From Microbispora bryophytorum (GTDB lineage: Bacteria; Actinomycetota; Actinomycetes; Streptosporangiales; Streptosporangiaceae), in assembly GCF_006874465.1 (NCBI RefSeq), contig NZ_VIRL01000031.1:1-59222 (forward strand): a DNA stretch of 59,222 bases, written 5' to 3'. Below are positions 7,834-15,195 of the stretch, piece by piece. Under the pieces are notes generated by a model that was not told the DNA's origin, did no database searches, and saw nothing but the letters and a program-made list of their open reading frames with translations. Each line of letters begins with the position of its first letter. Positions within the stretch are counted from its first letter, which is position 1. The translations under genes and the position numbers were made by a program.

Positions 7834-8559
7834 ATGACAGCTGCCTATCGCCCGCGCCCGAGTGTCGTACGACGGGACTCCGGACTCTACGGCTACGAGC
7901 GGGCCCTGGCCCGGCGGGGGTTCACGCCGGTCGCCGGGGTGGACGAGGCCGGTCGCGGCGCCTGCGCCGGGCCGCTGGTCGTCGCCGCGGTCGTGCTGGG
8001 ACGGGAGATCGACGGGCTGAACGACTCCAAGCTTCTGACCGAGGCCGTCCGCGAGCGCCTCTACGAGCGGATCACGGCGACGGCCCGGGCCGTGAGCGTG
8101 GTCGTGATTCCTCCGGAGGAGATCGACTCGCGCGGCCTGCACAAGTGCAACGTCGCGGGGATGCGGCGGGCCGTCGCCGGCCTGGGGCTCGTCCCCGGTT
8201 ACGTCCTCGTGGACGGTTTCCCGGTGGCCGGGCTGCCGGCGCCGTCGCTGGCCGTGTGGAAGGGGGACCAGGTCGCCGCGTGCGTGGCGGCGGCCTCGAT
8301 TGTGGCGAAGGTGTCGAGGGACCGGTTGATGCACGGGCTCGACGAGGTCTATCCGCAGTACGGCTTCGCCCTGCACAAGGGCTACGTCACCCTGGGCCAT
8401 CGCAGGGCCCTGGCGCGGCATGGGCCGAGTCCCCACCATCGGTTCTCGTTCGTGACGGTGGCCAGGGTGACTCGTGGGACAAGGATCCCAGCGGGGAGCC
8501 TGTGGACGGGGCAGGATGAGGACATGCGCGAGAATGAGGTTGGGACCGGTGTCGTCTGA
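7834..8559 (+). CDS. rnhB: Ribonuclease HII
   Basis: Removes ribonucleotides from DNA-RNA hybrids and misincorporated rNMPs. The catalytic set is visible: GVDEAGRGACAGPLVVAAVVL (first Asp and Glu), a DGF segment, and AASIVAKVSRDRLM containing the last Asp. About 241 residues from ATG 7834, chosen because it gives the MTAAYRPRPSVVRRD start just before the conserved core; ATG 7810 is an in-frame alternative. TAATCT at 7819-7824, ten bases upstream of 7834, looks like a -10 for a leaderless message. The C-terminal ~30 residues (TRIPAGSLWTGQDED) extend beyond the fold. Confidence 0.94.
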   Translation: MTAAYRPRPSVVRRDSGLYGYERALARRGFTPVAGVDEAGRGACAGPLVVAAVVLGREIDGLNDSKLLTEAVRERLYERITATARAVSVVVIPPEEIDSRGLHKCNVAGMRRAVAGLGLVPGYVLVDGFPVAGLPAPSLAVWKGDQVAACVAAASIVAKVSRDRLMHGLDEVYPQYGFALHKGYVTLGHRRALARHGPSPHHRFSFVTVARVTRGTRIPAGSLWTGQDEDMRENEVGTGVV

Positions 8560-8613
8560 ACGGGACGGCCTCGACAGTGGGATCCCGACGGGGAGCGGCA
8601 GAGGAGGACCGGG

Positions 8614-8937
8614 ATGAGCGCGGAAGATCTCGAAAAGTACGAGACCGAGATGGAGCTGCAGCTCTACCGGGAGTACCGCGACGTGGTCGGCCTGTTCACC
8701 TACGTGGTCGAGACCGAGCGGCGCTTCTATCTCACCAACTCCGTCGATCTGGACGTCCGCACGGCCGAGAACGGCGATGTCTTCTTCGACGTCAAGATGC
8801 AGGACGCCTGGGTCTGGGACATGTATCGCCCGGCCCGCTTCGTGAAGAACGTGCGGGTTGTGACCTTCAAGGACGTCAACGTCGAGGAACTGGCCAAGCC
8901 CGACCTTGAGATGCCCAAGGAGGGCTTCTCGAGCTGA
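8614..8937 (+). CDS. DUF2469 conserved actinobacterial protein
   Basis: A 107-residue acidic protein highly conserved next to rnhB across Actinobacteria, function unknown. It begins MSAEDLEKYETEMELQLYRE and contains TYVVETERRFYLTNSVDL, DVFFDVKMQDAWVWDMYRPARFV and VTFKDVNVEEL, which together are the family signature. There is no signal peptide or TM segment. The start is well fixed by GAGGAGG at 8600-8606 before ATG 8614. Its place after rnhB matches the conserved order. Confidence 0.93.
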   Translation: MSAEDLEKYETEMELQLYREYRDVVGLFTYVVETERRFYLTNSVDLDVRTAENGDVFFDVKMQDAWVWDMYRPARFVKNVRVVTFKDVNVEELAKPDLEMPKEGFSS

Positions 8938-9008
8938 TCGTGCGCGGCCTTGTCCCCAGAACGGCGTTCGGCCGCTCTGCGTGAGCCTCGGGGGCGCATC
9001 GTCGTGGC

Positions 9009-9959
9009 ATGCGTCTCATTGCCTACGTGCTCGTACTGGTCCTGGTGACCATGGCTCTCGCCCGGTGGCCATCCGGCGCCGTCCGGCTCGTGGCCGCCAC
9101 AGGCACCGTGGCACCGTACGCGGCCACGACGACGAGGGCGCCCGGAGCTGTGCGGGTCTTGGCCCACCGGCCCGCCGATCCGTTGCCGTCGGGCGCGTCC
9201 CGGCCCGCGAACGCATTGCCGGTGGTGGCGCGCCGAATCGCGGACGCATTGTCGGCGGGGGAAACCCAATCCGAGGGCGCCGGGACGTTCGGACCGGCGC
9301 GGTCCATCGAACCGATAGACGGATCACCGGCCGGCCCGGACCGGGCTGAGGAGGCCGTTCCGGACCGGGTTGAGCAGGCCGTGCCGGTGGGCATGGCCCG
9401 CGCTCGCGGGAACGCGCAGCGGGTGGGGCCGGACGGGTCGATCGCGCCGGTCGCGCCGGTCGCGCCTGACGGGTCGGATGGGTCGGTCGCGCCGGACGTG
9501 ATGGGGCCGCGTGGCGACGCGTCCGGCTGGCGGTGGCCGCTTGCCATGCCCGCCCGTCCGATCAGGGGCTTCGATCCGCCCCTACAGCGGTGGCTCGCCG
9601 GCCACAGAGGCGTGGACCTGGCCGTGCGGCCCGGGGAGAGGGTCATGGCCGCAGGACCGGGAGTCGTCGGCCTGGCGGAGCGGGTCGCAGGCCGGGGCGT
9701 CGTGACCATCTCCCACTCCGACGGCCTGCGCACCACCTACCTGCCGGTCCGCGCCCTGGTCCGGCCTGGCGACGTCGTCGCGGCCGGTCAGGTCATCGGC
9801 ATCGTCGAGGAAGACGCCGTCGCTCACTGCACCACTGTCTGCCTGCACTGGGGACTCTTGCGCGGACGTCTCTACCTTGACCCACTCCTCCTGTTCGGCC
9901 GAGGGCAGGTCCGCCTTCTGCCCCGCTGGCGCGTCGGCGAGGCCCGCCGGCCGTCGTGA
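9009..9959 (+). CDS. M23/LytM-like secreted protein with altered active site
   Basis: A 316-residue exported protein with an N-terminal hydrophobic signal (residues 1-20). A long disordered Ala/Pro/Asp-rich region (about 30-175) includes short APVAPVAP repeats. A C-terminal LytM beta-barrel runs from about 180 to 300. The first zinc motif is HRGVD (His199, Asp203). At the second motif, normally HxH, the sequence is Cys278-Leu-His280. The zinc ligands (His199, Asp203, His280) are thus present, while the catalytic His is a Cys. It may be an activator or binding protein rather than an active endopeptidase; that is inference. It is convergent with xerC across a 34-bp repeat array. Confidence 0.88.
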   Translation: MRLIAYVLVLVLVTMALARWPSGAVRLVAATGTVAPYAATTTRAPGAVRVLAHRPADPLPSGASRPANALPVVARRIADALSAGETQSEGAGTFGPARSIEPIDGSPAGPDRAEEAVPDRVEQAVPVGMARARGNAQRVGPDGSIAPVAPVAPDGSDGSVAPDVMGPRGDASGWRWPLAMPARPIRGFDPPLQRWLAGHRGVDLAVRPGERVMAAGPGVVGLAERVAGRGVVTISHSDGLRTTYLPVRALVRPGDVVAAGQVIGIVEEDAVAHCTTVCLHWGLLRGRLYLDPLLLFGRGQVRLLPRWRVGEARRPS

Positions 9960-10122
9960 CGACGGAGAGGCGTCACAGCAGGCTCCTGACAGCAGGGTCG
10001 TGACAGCAGGTCGTGGCAGCAGGGTCGTGAGTGCTGAGGCAGCGTGACAGGCGGGCCCTCCTGGTCCGGGCGGGGCCAGATGATGGCGCCGCCCGGCTGT
10101 GTCGCTCACGTGTGGTGCTCAG

Positions 10123-10345
10123 CCGCTTGGACACGATGCTCAGGCGTCGCGCTCCACCGCTTAGGCACGGTGCTCAGGCGTTGCGCCCCGCTGCTAGGGC
10201 GCCGGGCTCAGGCGTGGCGGCGCTCCACCGCTCGGGCATGGTGCTTACCCGTCGCGCTCAGCCGCTTGGGCACCGTGCTCAGGCATGCCGCTCAGCCGCT
10301 CAGGCGCGGTGCTCGGAGGCGGTTCTCAGCCGTTTTCCGTCAGGC
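10123..10345. repeat. 34-bp minisatellite between LytM gene and xerC
   Basis: Units starting with CCGCT(T/C) occur at 10123, 10157, about 10191, 10228, 10262, 10296 and 10330. The spacing is exactly 34 bp except around the third copy. Each unit carries GGGCACGGTGCTCAGGCG or a variant, containing a short GCACNGTGC dyad. The array fills most of the 380-bp gap and reaches the 3' end of xerC. The period is not codon-compatible and no gene is seen here. Confidence 0.85.
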
Positions 10346-11260
10346 GCGGGGATGCGCCTGACGGTAGGCGGCCCGCAGCCGCTCGATGGACACGTGCGTG
10401 TAGATCTGTGTGGTGGCCAGAGAGGCGTGCCCGAGCATCTCCTGAACGGATCGCAGGTCGGCCCCGCCTTCGAGCAGATGGGTGGCGGCGGTATGGCGCA
10501 GCCCGTGCGGGCCCATGTCGGGCGTCCCCTCGACATGGGCCAGACGGGCATGTACGACACGCCGAACAGTGCCCTGGTCGATCCGGCCTCCGCGAACGCC
10601 GAGGAAGAGCGCGGGGCCGCTTCCTTCGCGGATCCACAGGGGCCTGCCCCGCACGCACCAGGCGTCCAGGGCCTGAAGGGCGGGCAGCCCGAAGGGAACC
10701 GTCCGCTCCTTGCGTCCCTTGCCCAGCACGCGGACCGTCCTGCGGTCTCGGTCCACGTCGTCCACGTCGAGGCCGCACAACTCGCCCACCCGCATGCCGG
10801 TCGCGTACAGCAGCTCCAGCATCGCCCGATCACGCAGGTCCCTCGCGTCGCCCGGCCCCTGCGTGGACAGGACGGTCTCGGCCTCGGTCTGGTCCAGCAC
10901 CTTCGGCAGCCGGCGTTCGGCCTTCGCCGTGCCGAGGAGCAGCCCGGGGTCACTCGTCAGCCATCCCCGTCGGTGGCAGAAGGCGGTGAAGACCCGGGCG
11001 CAGGCGGAACGGCGGGCCAGTGTCGCCCTCGATCGTCCGGCCTGGTGCTGGTCCCCCAGCCAGTCACGCAGGAGGGTGACGTCAAGAGCGGACACGTCGT
11101 CGTGCCCGGCGGCCTTCATGTGCGCGAACAGCGAGGAGATGTCTCCGAGATAGGCCCTCAGCGTGTGGGGAGACAGGTCCCGTTCGAGACGCAGATGTCG
11201 CTCGAACTGCTCGATGACGGCGTCGAACTCCCCGAGTCCCCGCCCTTCGCCCGCTGCCAC
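10340..11260 (-). CDS. xerC: Tyrosine recombinase XerC
   Basis: Site-specific recombinase that resolves chromosome dimers at dif together with XerD. The 306-residue protein has a SAM-like core-binding domain (EFDAVIEQFERHLRLERDLSPHTLRAYLGDI) and a catalytic domain. Visible there are the first Arg in ATGMRVGELCGLDVDDVD, His252-x2-Arg255 in HGLRHTAATHLLEGG, His278 in LGHAS and nucleophile Tyr287 in IYTHVS. I chose GTG at 11260 because a GGAAGG-type site precedes it and it gives normal XerC length; an upstream open frame to 11434 only adds repeat-derived sequence. It lies downstream of dprA on the same strand, with repeat arrays on both sides. Confidence 0.94.
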   Translation of the reverse strand: MAAGEGRGLGEFDAVIEQFERHLRLERDLSPHTLRAYLGDISSLFAHMKAAGHDDVSALDVTLLRDWLGDQHQAGRSRATLARRSACARVFTAFCHRRGWLTSDPGLLLGTAKAERRLPKVLDQTEAETVLSTQGPGDARDLRDRAMLELLYATGMRVGELCGLDVDDVDRDRRTVRVLGKGRKERTVPFGLPALQALDAWCVRGRPLWIREGSGPALFLGVRGGRIDQGTVRRVVHARLAHVEGTPDMGPHGLRHTAATHLLEGGADLRSVQEMLGHASLATTQIYTHVSIERLRAAYRQAHPRA

Positions 11261-11383
11261 GACGTCGTCCTTCCCTCTCGCCTCCGGTTCGATGCGGACG
11301 GCGCCGACGTCGCCCGCGGGTGAGCCTGGCGGCTCTCGTTGTCGCGATCGCGCGACGACGAGGACCCTCCGTATCCCGTTGAG

Positions 11384-11508
11384 CCGTGTCTTACCGCGCC
11401 CTGTCTTATCGCGCCTCACCCTGCCTGATTGCACCCTGCCTGATTGCGCCCTGTCTTATCGCGTCCTGCCTGATTGCGCCGTGTCCCGCTGCGCGCCGGC
11501 TCATTGCG
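11384..11508. repeat. 15-bp tandem array between dprA and xerC
   Basis: About eight units related to CCCTGCCTGATTGCG or CCCTGTCTTATCGCG run from 11384 to 11508, with one 5-bp interruption at 11414-11418. The array occupies most of the 297-bp gap. Because the period is 15, several frames stay open through it (for example AIRQG repeats on the minus strand), but there is no start with a ribosome site, so I read it as non-coding. Confidence 0.82.
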
Positions 11509-11557
11509 TGTTGTCCATGGCACCATGTCCCACGCCATGGTGACGCGCGCTGCCCGC

Positions 11558-12823
11558 TCAGCGGCGCGCGGCGGGCCGCAGCCGCCACCCTCGGTCCACG
11601 TTCTCGACGAACCCCGCGGCGGCCAGAGCGCCAAGGCAGGCGAGCGCCGTCCCGATGTCCACACCGGCGGCGACGGCGATCACGGCGGGACCTGTGGCGC
11701 CCCGTGCGGGGATCGCTTCGAGCACACGCCTGGTCTCGTCGTTGAGCCCGTCCCGAGGCTGCACGGGCCCGCGTTGCTCAGGCGCGAGGTCGTCACCGAT
11801 GGAACCGACCAACTCGATGATCTCCTCGGCCGAGGTGACGCAGACGGCCTTGCCCTGACGGATCAGGACGTGGCAGCCCGCGGAGACCTCTGTGGTGATG
11901 GGACCGGGCACGGCCATCAGCTGCCGGTTCAGGCTCCAGGCATGAGTGGCCGTGTTGAGCGCACCGCTGCGGGCGGCGGCCTGCACGACGACGGTCCCTC
12001 GGGACAAAGCGGCGATCACCCGATTGCGGATGAGGAACCGCAGCCGGGTGGGGTGCGCTCCCGGCGGCCACTCACTGATCACCACGCCCTGCCGGCGCAC
12101 GGCATGGAACAGGTCCTCGTGCGCGCTGGGGTAGCACACGTCCGTCCCGCAGGCGAGCACGACGACCGTCGGCGTTCCGGACGCCAGCGCGCCCCGGTGC
12201 GCGGCGCCGTCGATCCCGTAGGCGCCACCGCTGATCACCGTCCACCCGCGCCCGCCGAGACTCATGGCGAACTCGGCCGCCACGGTCGTGCCGTACGCGG
12301 TCGCGGCCCTGGCCCCGACCACGGAGACCGAGCGCAGGCAGGAGAAACGCAGGTTCGCCTGCCCGTCCGCCCACAATCCGAAGGGCCTTCCGTCTTGGAG
12401 GTCGTCGAGCTGGGTGGGCCATTCGATGTCACCTGGAACAACGAGCCGCGCTCCTCGCCGCATGCCCTGCGCCAGGTCGCCTGCCGGGTCGGTGTAGCGG
12501 GCCGCCCAGGCGGCCGCATGGCGGCCGAGATCCAGGTGGCGCCTGGAAGCCTCGGCGCGGTCCTTCTCATCACGCGCGAAGCCCGGGTCGAGCACGCCGC
12601 GTCTCGCCTGCTCCATCGCGTCCACCGGACCATAGCGGGCGATCAACCGGCCCATCACCGCGTCGCCTGCCTCGGCCATTCGCATGATCGCCACGCGGGC
12701 CAGCCGGTCCGCCCTTCCGGGACCGGTCGCGTCATCGGCGTCCCCAGCCGGGCCGCAGGGGCCTGCCACCTGCGAGATACCGGTCGGCGCGTCGCCGGTG
12801 GTGGAGAACTCAGTCGCTTCCAT
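11558..12823 (-). CDS. dprA: DNA processing protein DprA
   Basis: Single-stranded-DNA-binding protein that loads RecA on incoming DNA in transformation; in actinobacteria its role is less clear. The 421-residue product has the Rossmann-like DprA domain: SVSVVGARAATAYGTTVAAEFA, VISGGAYGIDGAAHRGAL, VVLACGTDVCYPSAHEDLF, SEWPPGAHPTRLRFLIRNRVIAALS and VVQAAARSGALNTATHA. The tail (about 350-421) forms the winged-helix DML1-like domain. The ATG at 12823 overlaps the comM stop by one base (TGATG), so translation is coupled. Confidence 0.94.
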   Translation of the reverse strand: MEATEFSTTGDAPTGISQVAGPCGPAGDADDATGPGRADRLARVAIMRMAEAGDAVMGRLIARYGPVDAMEQARRGVLDPGFARDEKDRAEASRRHLDLGRHAAAWAARYTDPAGDLAQGMRRGARLVVPGDIEWPTQLDDLQDGRPFGLWADGQANLRFSCLRSVSVVGARAATAYGTTVAAEFAMSLGGRGWTVISGGAYGIDGAAHRGALASGTPTVVVLACGTDVCYPSAHEDLFHAVRRQGVVISEWPPGAHPTRLRFLIRNRVIAALSRGTVVVQAAARSGALNTATHAWSLNRQLMAVPGPITTEVSAGCHVLIRQGKAVCVTSAEEIIELVGSIGDDLAPEQRGPVQPRDGLNDETRRVLEAIPARGATGPAVIAVAAGVDIGTALACLGALAAAGFVENVDRGWRLRPAARR

Positions 12824-14535
12824 CAATCCACTCCGAGCCACAGTGCGAGGGCCGCCGACGTCTCGGCCTGGCCCGGACGGTCCTTGCAGGTGAGATCCGC
12901 GATCGTCCAAGAGATGCGGAGCACGCGATCCAGACCGCGTGCGCTGAGCGTGCCCACGTCGAGACCTCGATGGAGCGGGGCCATCGCGGCGTCGGGCAGG
13001 CGGAAATCACGGTGCAGCGCGGATGACGACACCTCCGCGTTGGTACGCCAGGGAGTGCCGGCCAACCGCCGGGCGGCCCGCTCGCGCGCAAGCCTCACCC
13101 GCTCGGCCACGGTCGCGCTGGTCTCCACGAAGTGGCGGTCCGCGAGCAACTCGGCGCGGGTGGCCCGGCCGATCTTCACCTTCACGTCGACGCGGTCCAG
13201 CAGCGGCCCGGAGAGCCGGTCGAGATAGCGGCGCCGTCCCGCAGGGGTGCACTTGCAGGGGTGTCCAACCGTTCCCTGCAGGCCGCACGGACACGGATTG
13301 GCCGCCAGGACCAGCATGAACCTGGCGGGAAACGTGACCACACCGACAGCTCGCGCGATGGTCACCGTGCCCGACTCGAGGGGTTGCCGCAGGGAGTCGA
13401 GCACGGTCGTCGCGAACTCCGGCGCCTCGTCGAGGAAGAGCACGCCCCGGTGCGCGAGCGACACCGTTCCGGGCCGTACGACGCCTCCGCTGCCACCGCC
13501 CACGACGGCCGCCATCGTTGCGCTGTGATGCGGTGCCATGAAAGGGGGCCGGGTGAGCAGCGGACGCCCCGGCGGCAGCGTTCCCGCCACCGAATGGATG
13601 GCCGACACCTCCAGGGCCGACTTCTGGTCGAGCGGCGGCAGCAGGGTGGGCAGGCGCTCGGCGAGCATTGTCTTGCCGCTCCCCGGTGGCCCCAGCATCC
13701 AGAGGTTGTGCCCTCCGGCGGCGCACACCTCCAGCGCCTTCCGGCCCATCGGCTGCCCGGCCACGTCACACAGGTCGGGCCCCGGCGTGGCCCGGCCGCC
13801 GCCGTACGGTCCGAACGGACGCGACGCGTCTTCGACGCGCCGACCGTGCCCGCCGTGTCCGGCGTGCCGGGTCTGCCCGGGGTGTTCTCCGCGCTCGGTG
13901 TGCTCAAAGTGCTCGGCTCGCTCTGTTTGATCGTCGTGCTCGGTGTGCTCGGTGTGCTCGGTGTGCTCGGCGTCCTGCGACAGCGAGGCGGCGTCCGCCA
14001 CCACCGGAAGCCGATGCAGGTCGCCCGAGCGCAGCCATCCCACCAGTTCGGCGAGAGTGGCGACGGGAACCACGGTGAGGTCGGGTACGAGAGCGGCCTC
14101 GGCGGCGTTGAGCGCGGGAACCACGACTGTGCGCACCCCCGCCTCAGCGGCGGCGAGTGCGGCGGGCAGCACGCCTCTGATCGGCCGGACCCGCCCGTCG
14201 AGACCGAGCTCGCCGAGGAACGTCGGCGCCGCGATCCGCTGCGCGGGCACGGCGCCGGCCGCGCCGAGCACCGCGATCGCGATGGCCAAGTCGAAGATCG
14301 AGCCTCGCTTGGGCAAGGTGGCCGGGAACAGGCTCACGGTGACGCGTGCGTCGGGCCAGGCGAACCTGCTGTTGATCAGCGCGGACCTCACTCGTCCCCG
14401 GGCTTCGCTGATCGCGGTGTCGAGAAGTCCGATGAAGTGTGTTCCGGCGATGCCGGGGCCCACATCGGCTTCGACCTCCACGAGGCGTCCGGTGACGCCC
14501 ACGAGGCCGACGCAATGGGTCCGGGCGACGGGCAT
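12823..14535 (-). CDS. comM: Mg-chelatase-like AAA+ helicase ComM (YifB family)
   Basis: AAA+ protein; in naturally competent bacteria ComM is a branch-migration helicase promoting integration. It has the N-terminal Lon-S5-like domain (GVTGRLVEVEADVGPGIAGTHFIGL; residues 1-170), Walker A GPPGSGKTMLAERL, Walker B VLFLDEAPEF, and a C-terminal Mg-chelatase segment with SSALHRDFRLPDAA. At 570 residues it is ~60 longer than usual. Between the two domains lies a His/Glu/Thr-rich insertion (about residues 185-245) with EHTEHTEHTEH and GHGGHGRR, partly encoded by 9-bp tandem repeats. It follows yraN and is coupled to dprA. Confidence 0.94.
   Translation of the reverse strand: MPVARTHCVGLVGVTGRLVEVEADVGPGIAGTHFIGLLDTAISEARGRVRSALINSRFAWPDARVTVSLFPATLPKRGSIFDLAIAIAVLGAAGAVPAQRIAAPTFLGELGLDGRVRPIRGVLPAALAAAEAGVRTVVVPALNAAEAALVPDLTVVPVATLAELVGWLRSGDLHRLPVVADAASLSQDAEHTEHTEHTEHDDQTERAEHFEHTERGEHPGQTRHAGHGGHGRRVEDASRPFGPYGGGRATPGPDLCDVAGQPMGRKALEVCAAGGHNLWMLGPPGSGKTMLAERLPTLLPPLDQKSALEVSAIHSVAGTLPPGRPLLTRPPFMAPHHSATMAAVVGGGSGGVVRPGTVSLAHRGVLFLDEAPEFATTVLDSLRQPLESGTVTIARAVGVVTFPARFMLVLAANPCPCGLQGTVGHPCKCTPAGRRRYLDRLSGPLLDRVDVKVKIGRATRAELLADRHFVETSATVAERVRLARERAARRLAGTPWRTNAEVSSSALHRDFRLPDAAMAPLHRGLDVGTLSARGLDRVLRISWTIADLTCKDRPGQAETSAALALWLGVD
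13936..13971. repeat. 9-bp coding tandem repeat in comM
   Basis: Four units of GTGCTCGGT/C on the plus strand encode EHT/EHD triplets of ComM on the minus strand. Degenerate copies continue toward about 13850. Confidence 0.9.
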
Positions 14536-14536
14536 C

Positions 14537-14890
14537 TCAGACCACCCCGCGTTCGTGCCTGAGCGAGAAGTCGCCGGCGAAGCGCTCGAGCGCGATCACG
14601 TCGATTCGTATGGTGTCGAAACGCTGCGCCTGCAGGGCCAGCCATCTGACGGCAAGCGTCCGCAGGCGCAGCAGTTTCTCGCCGGTCACCGCCTCGAACG
14701 CGGTGCCGTGGCTCCGCCCGGAGCGGGTCTTCACCTCCACGATCACCAGCGTGTTGCCGTCACGGGCGACGATGTCGATCTCGCCCTCCGCGCAGCGCCA
14801 GTTGCGGTCGAGTATGTGCATGCCCTTCGCCGTGAGAAAGGTCACTGCGAGTTGTTCGCCCTGCTTGCCCAGCCGATCCTTGGCCGCCAT
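14537..14890 (-). CDS. yraN: UPF0102 family protein YraN
   Basis: Small restriction-nuclease-fold protein of unknown role, 117 residues. It shows the family signature DRLGKQGEQLAVTFLTAKGMHILDRNWRC, GEIDIVARDGNTLVIVEVKTRSG (the E-IDIV-D and EVKTR core resembling a nuclease active site) and a C-terminal IRIDVIAL strand. ATG 14890 was chosen because GGAGG lies eight bases upstream and it gives the standard length. First gene of the yraN-comM-dprA(-xerC) operon on the minus strand. Confidence 0.93.
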   Translation of the reverse strand: MAAKDRLGKQGEQLAVTFLTAKGMHILDRNWRCAEGEIDIVARDGNTLVIVEVKTRSGRSHGTAFEAVTGEKLLRLRTLAVRWLALQAQRFDTIRIDVIALERFAGDFSLRHERGVV

Positions 14891-15195
14891 GGGACCACCT
14901 CCGCCGCAGACACTCGCCGAAGCGGCCCCCGGCCCGCGCCACCGAACCTGTTTCTGTGGAAAAGCCCGCCGCACGATTCGCCGGCTGTGGACGGGCGGGG
15001 GAAATCGCAGGTGGGCCCGGTGAGAAGGCTCTTGTCGTCCACAGCCGAGGCCGGGAGCGGAAGCGGAAGACCGGTCTGGGGGCAGACTGCGACCGGCATG
15101 GATACTTGCCCCGGTTCCCAGGAGGCGGCTGCGCCGTCATGGAGCACGCCGCCGGGCATCGGGCGCCGCAGGGCATCTGCAGTGAGGAGCCGGCA
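14891..15195. other. Divergent intergenic region with DnaA-box-like 9-mers
   Basis: No gene seen. It carries three sequences close to the actinobacterial DnaA box TTGTCCACA. TTTTCCACA lies at 14955-14963 and CCGTCCACA at 14986-14994, both on the minus strand; TCGTCCACA lies at 15035-15043 on the plus strand. The region also holds the promoters of yraN and of the CoA-transferase. Whether DnaA binds is not known. Confidence 0.4.

Noticed and set aside
10123..10345. Possible CRISPR array
   Set aside because: Units are contiguous with no spacers between them and are degenerate; no cas genes occur in the window.
10123..10345. dif or other Xer recombination site near xerC
   Set aside because: I found no 28-bp sequence with paired Xer arms resembling known dif sites; the repeats have a different layout.
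10340..11434. Longer XerC start at 11434
   Set aside because: The extra 58 codons run into the 15-bp repeat array and are basic and unconserved; GTG 11260 has a ribosome site and gives normal XerC length.
11474..13228. 584-codon plus-strand frame opposite dprA and comM
   Set aside because: The minus strand gives unambiguous DprA and ComM sequence, including a coupled start-stop overlap.
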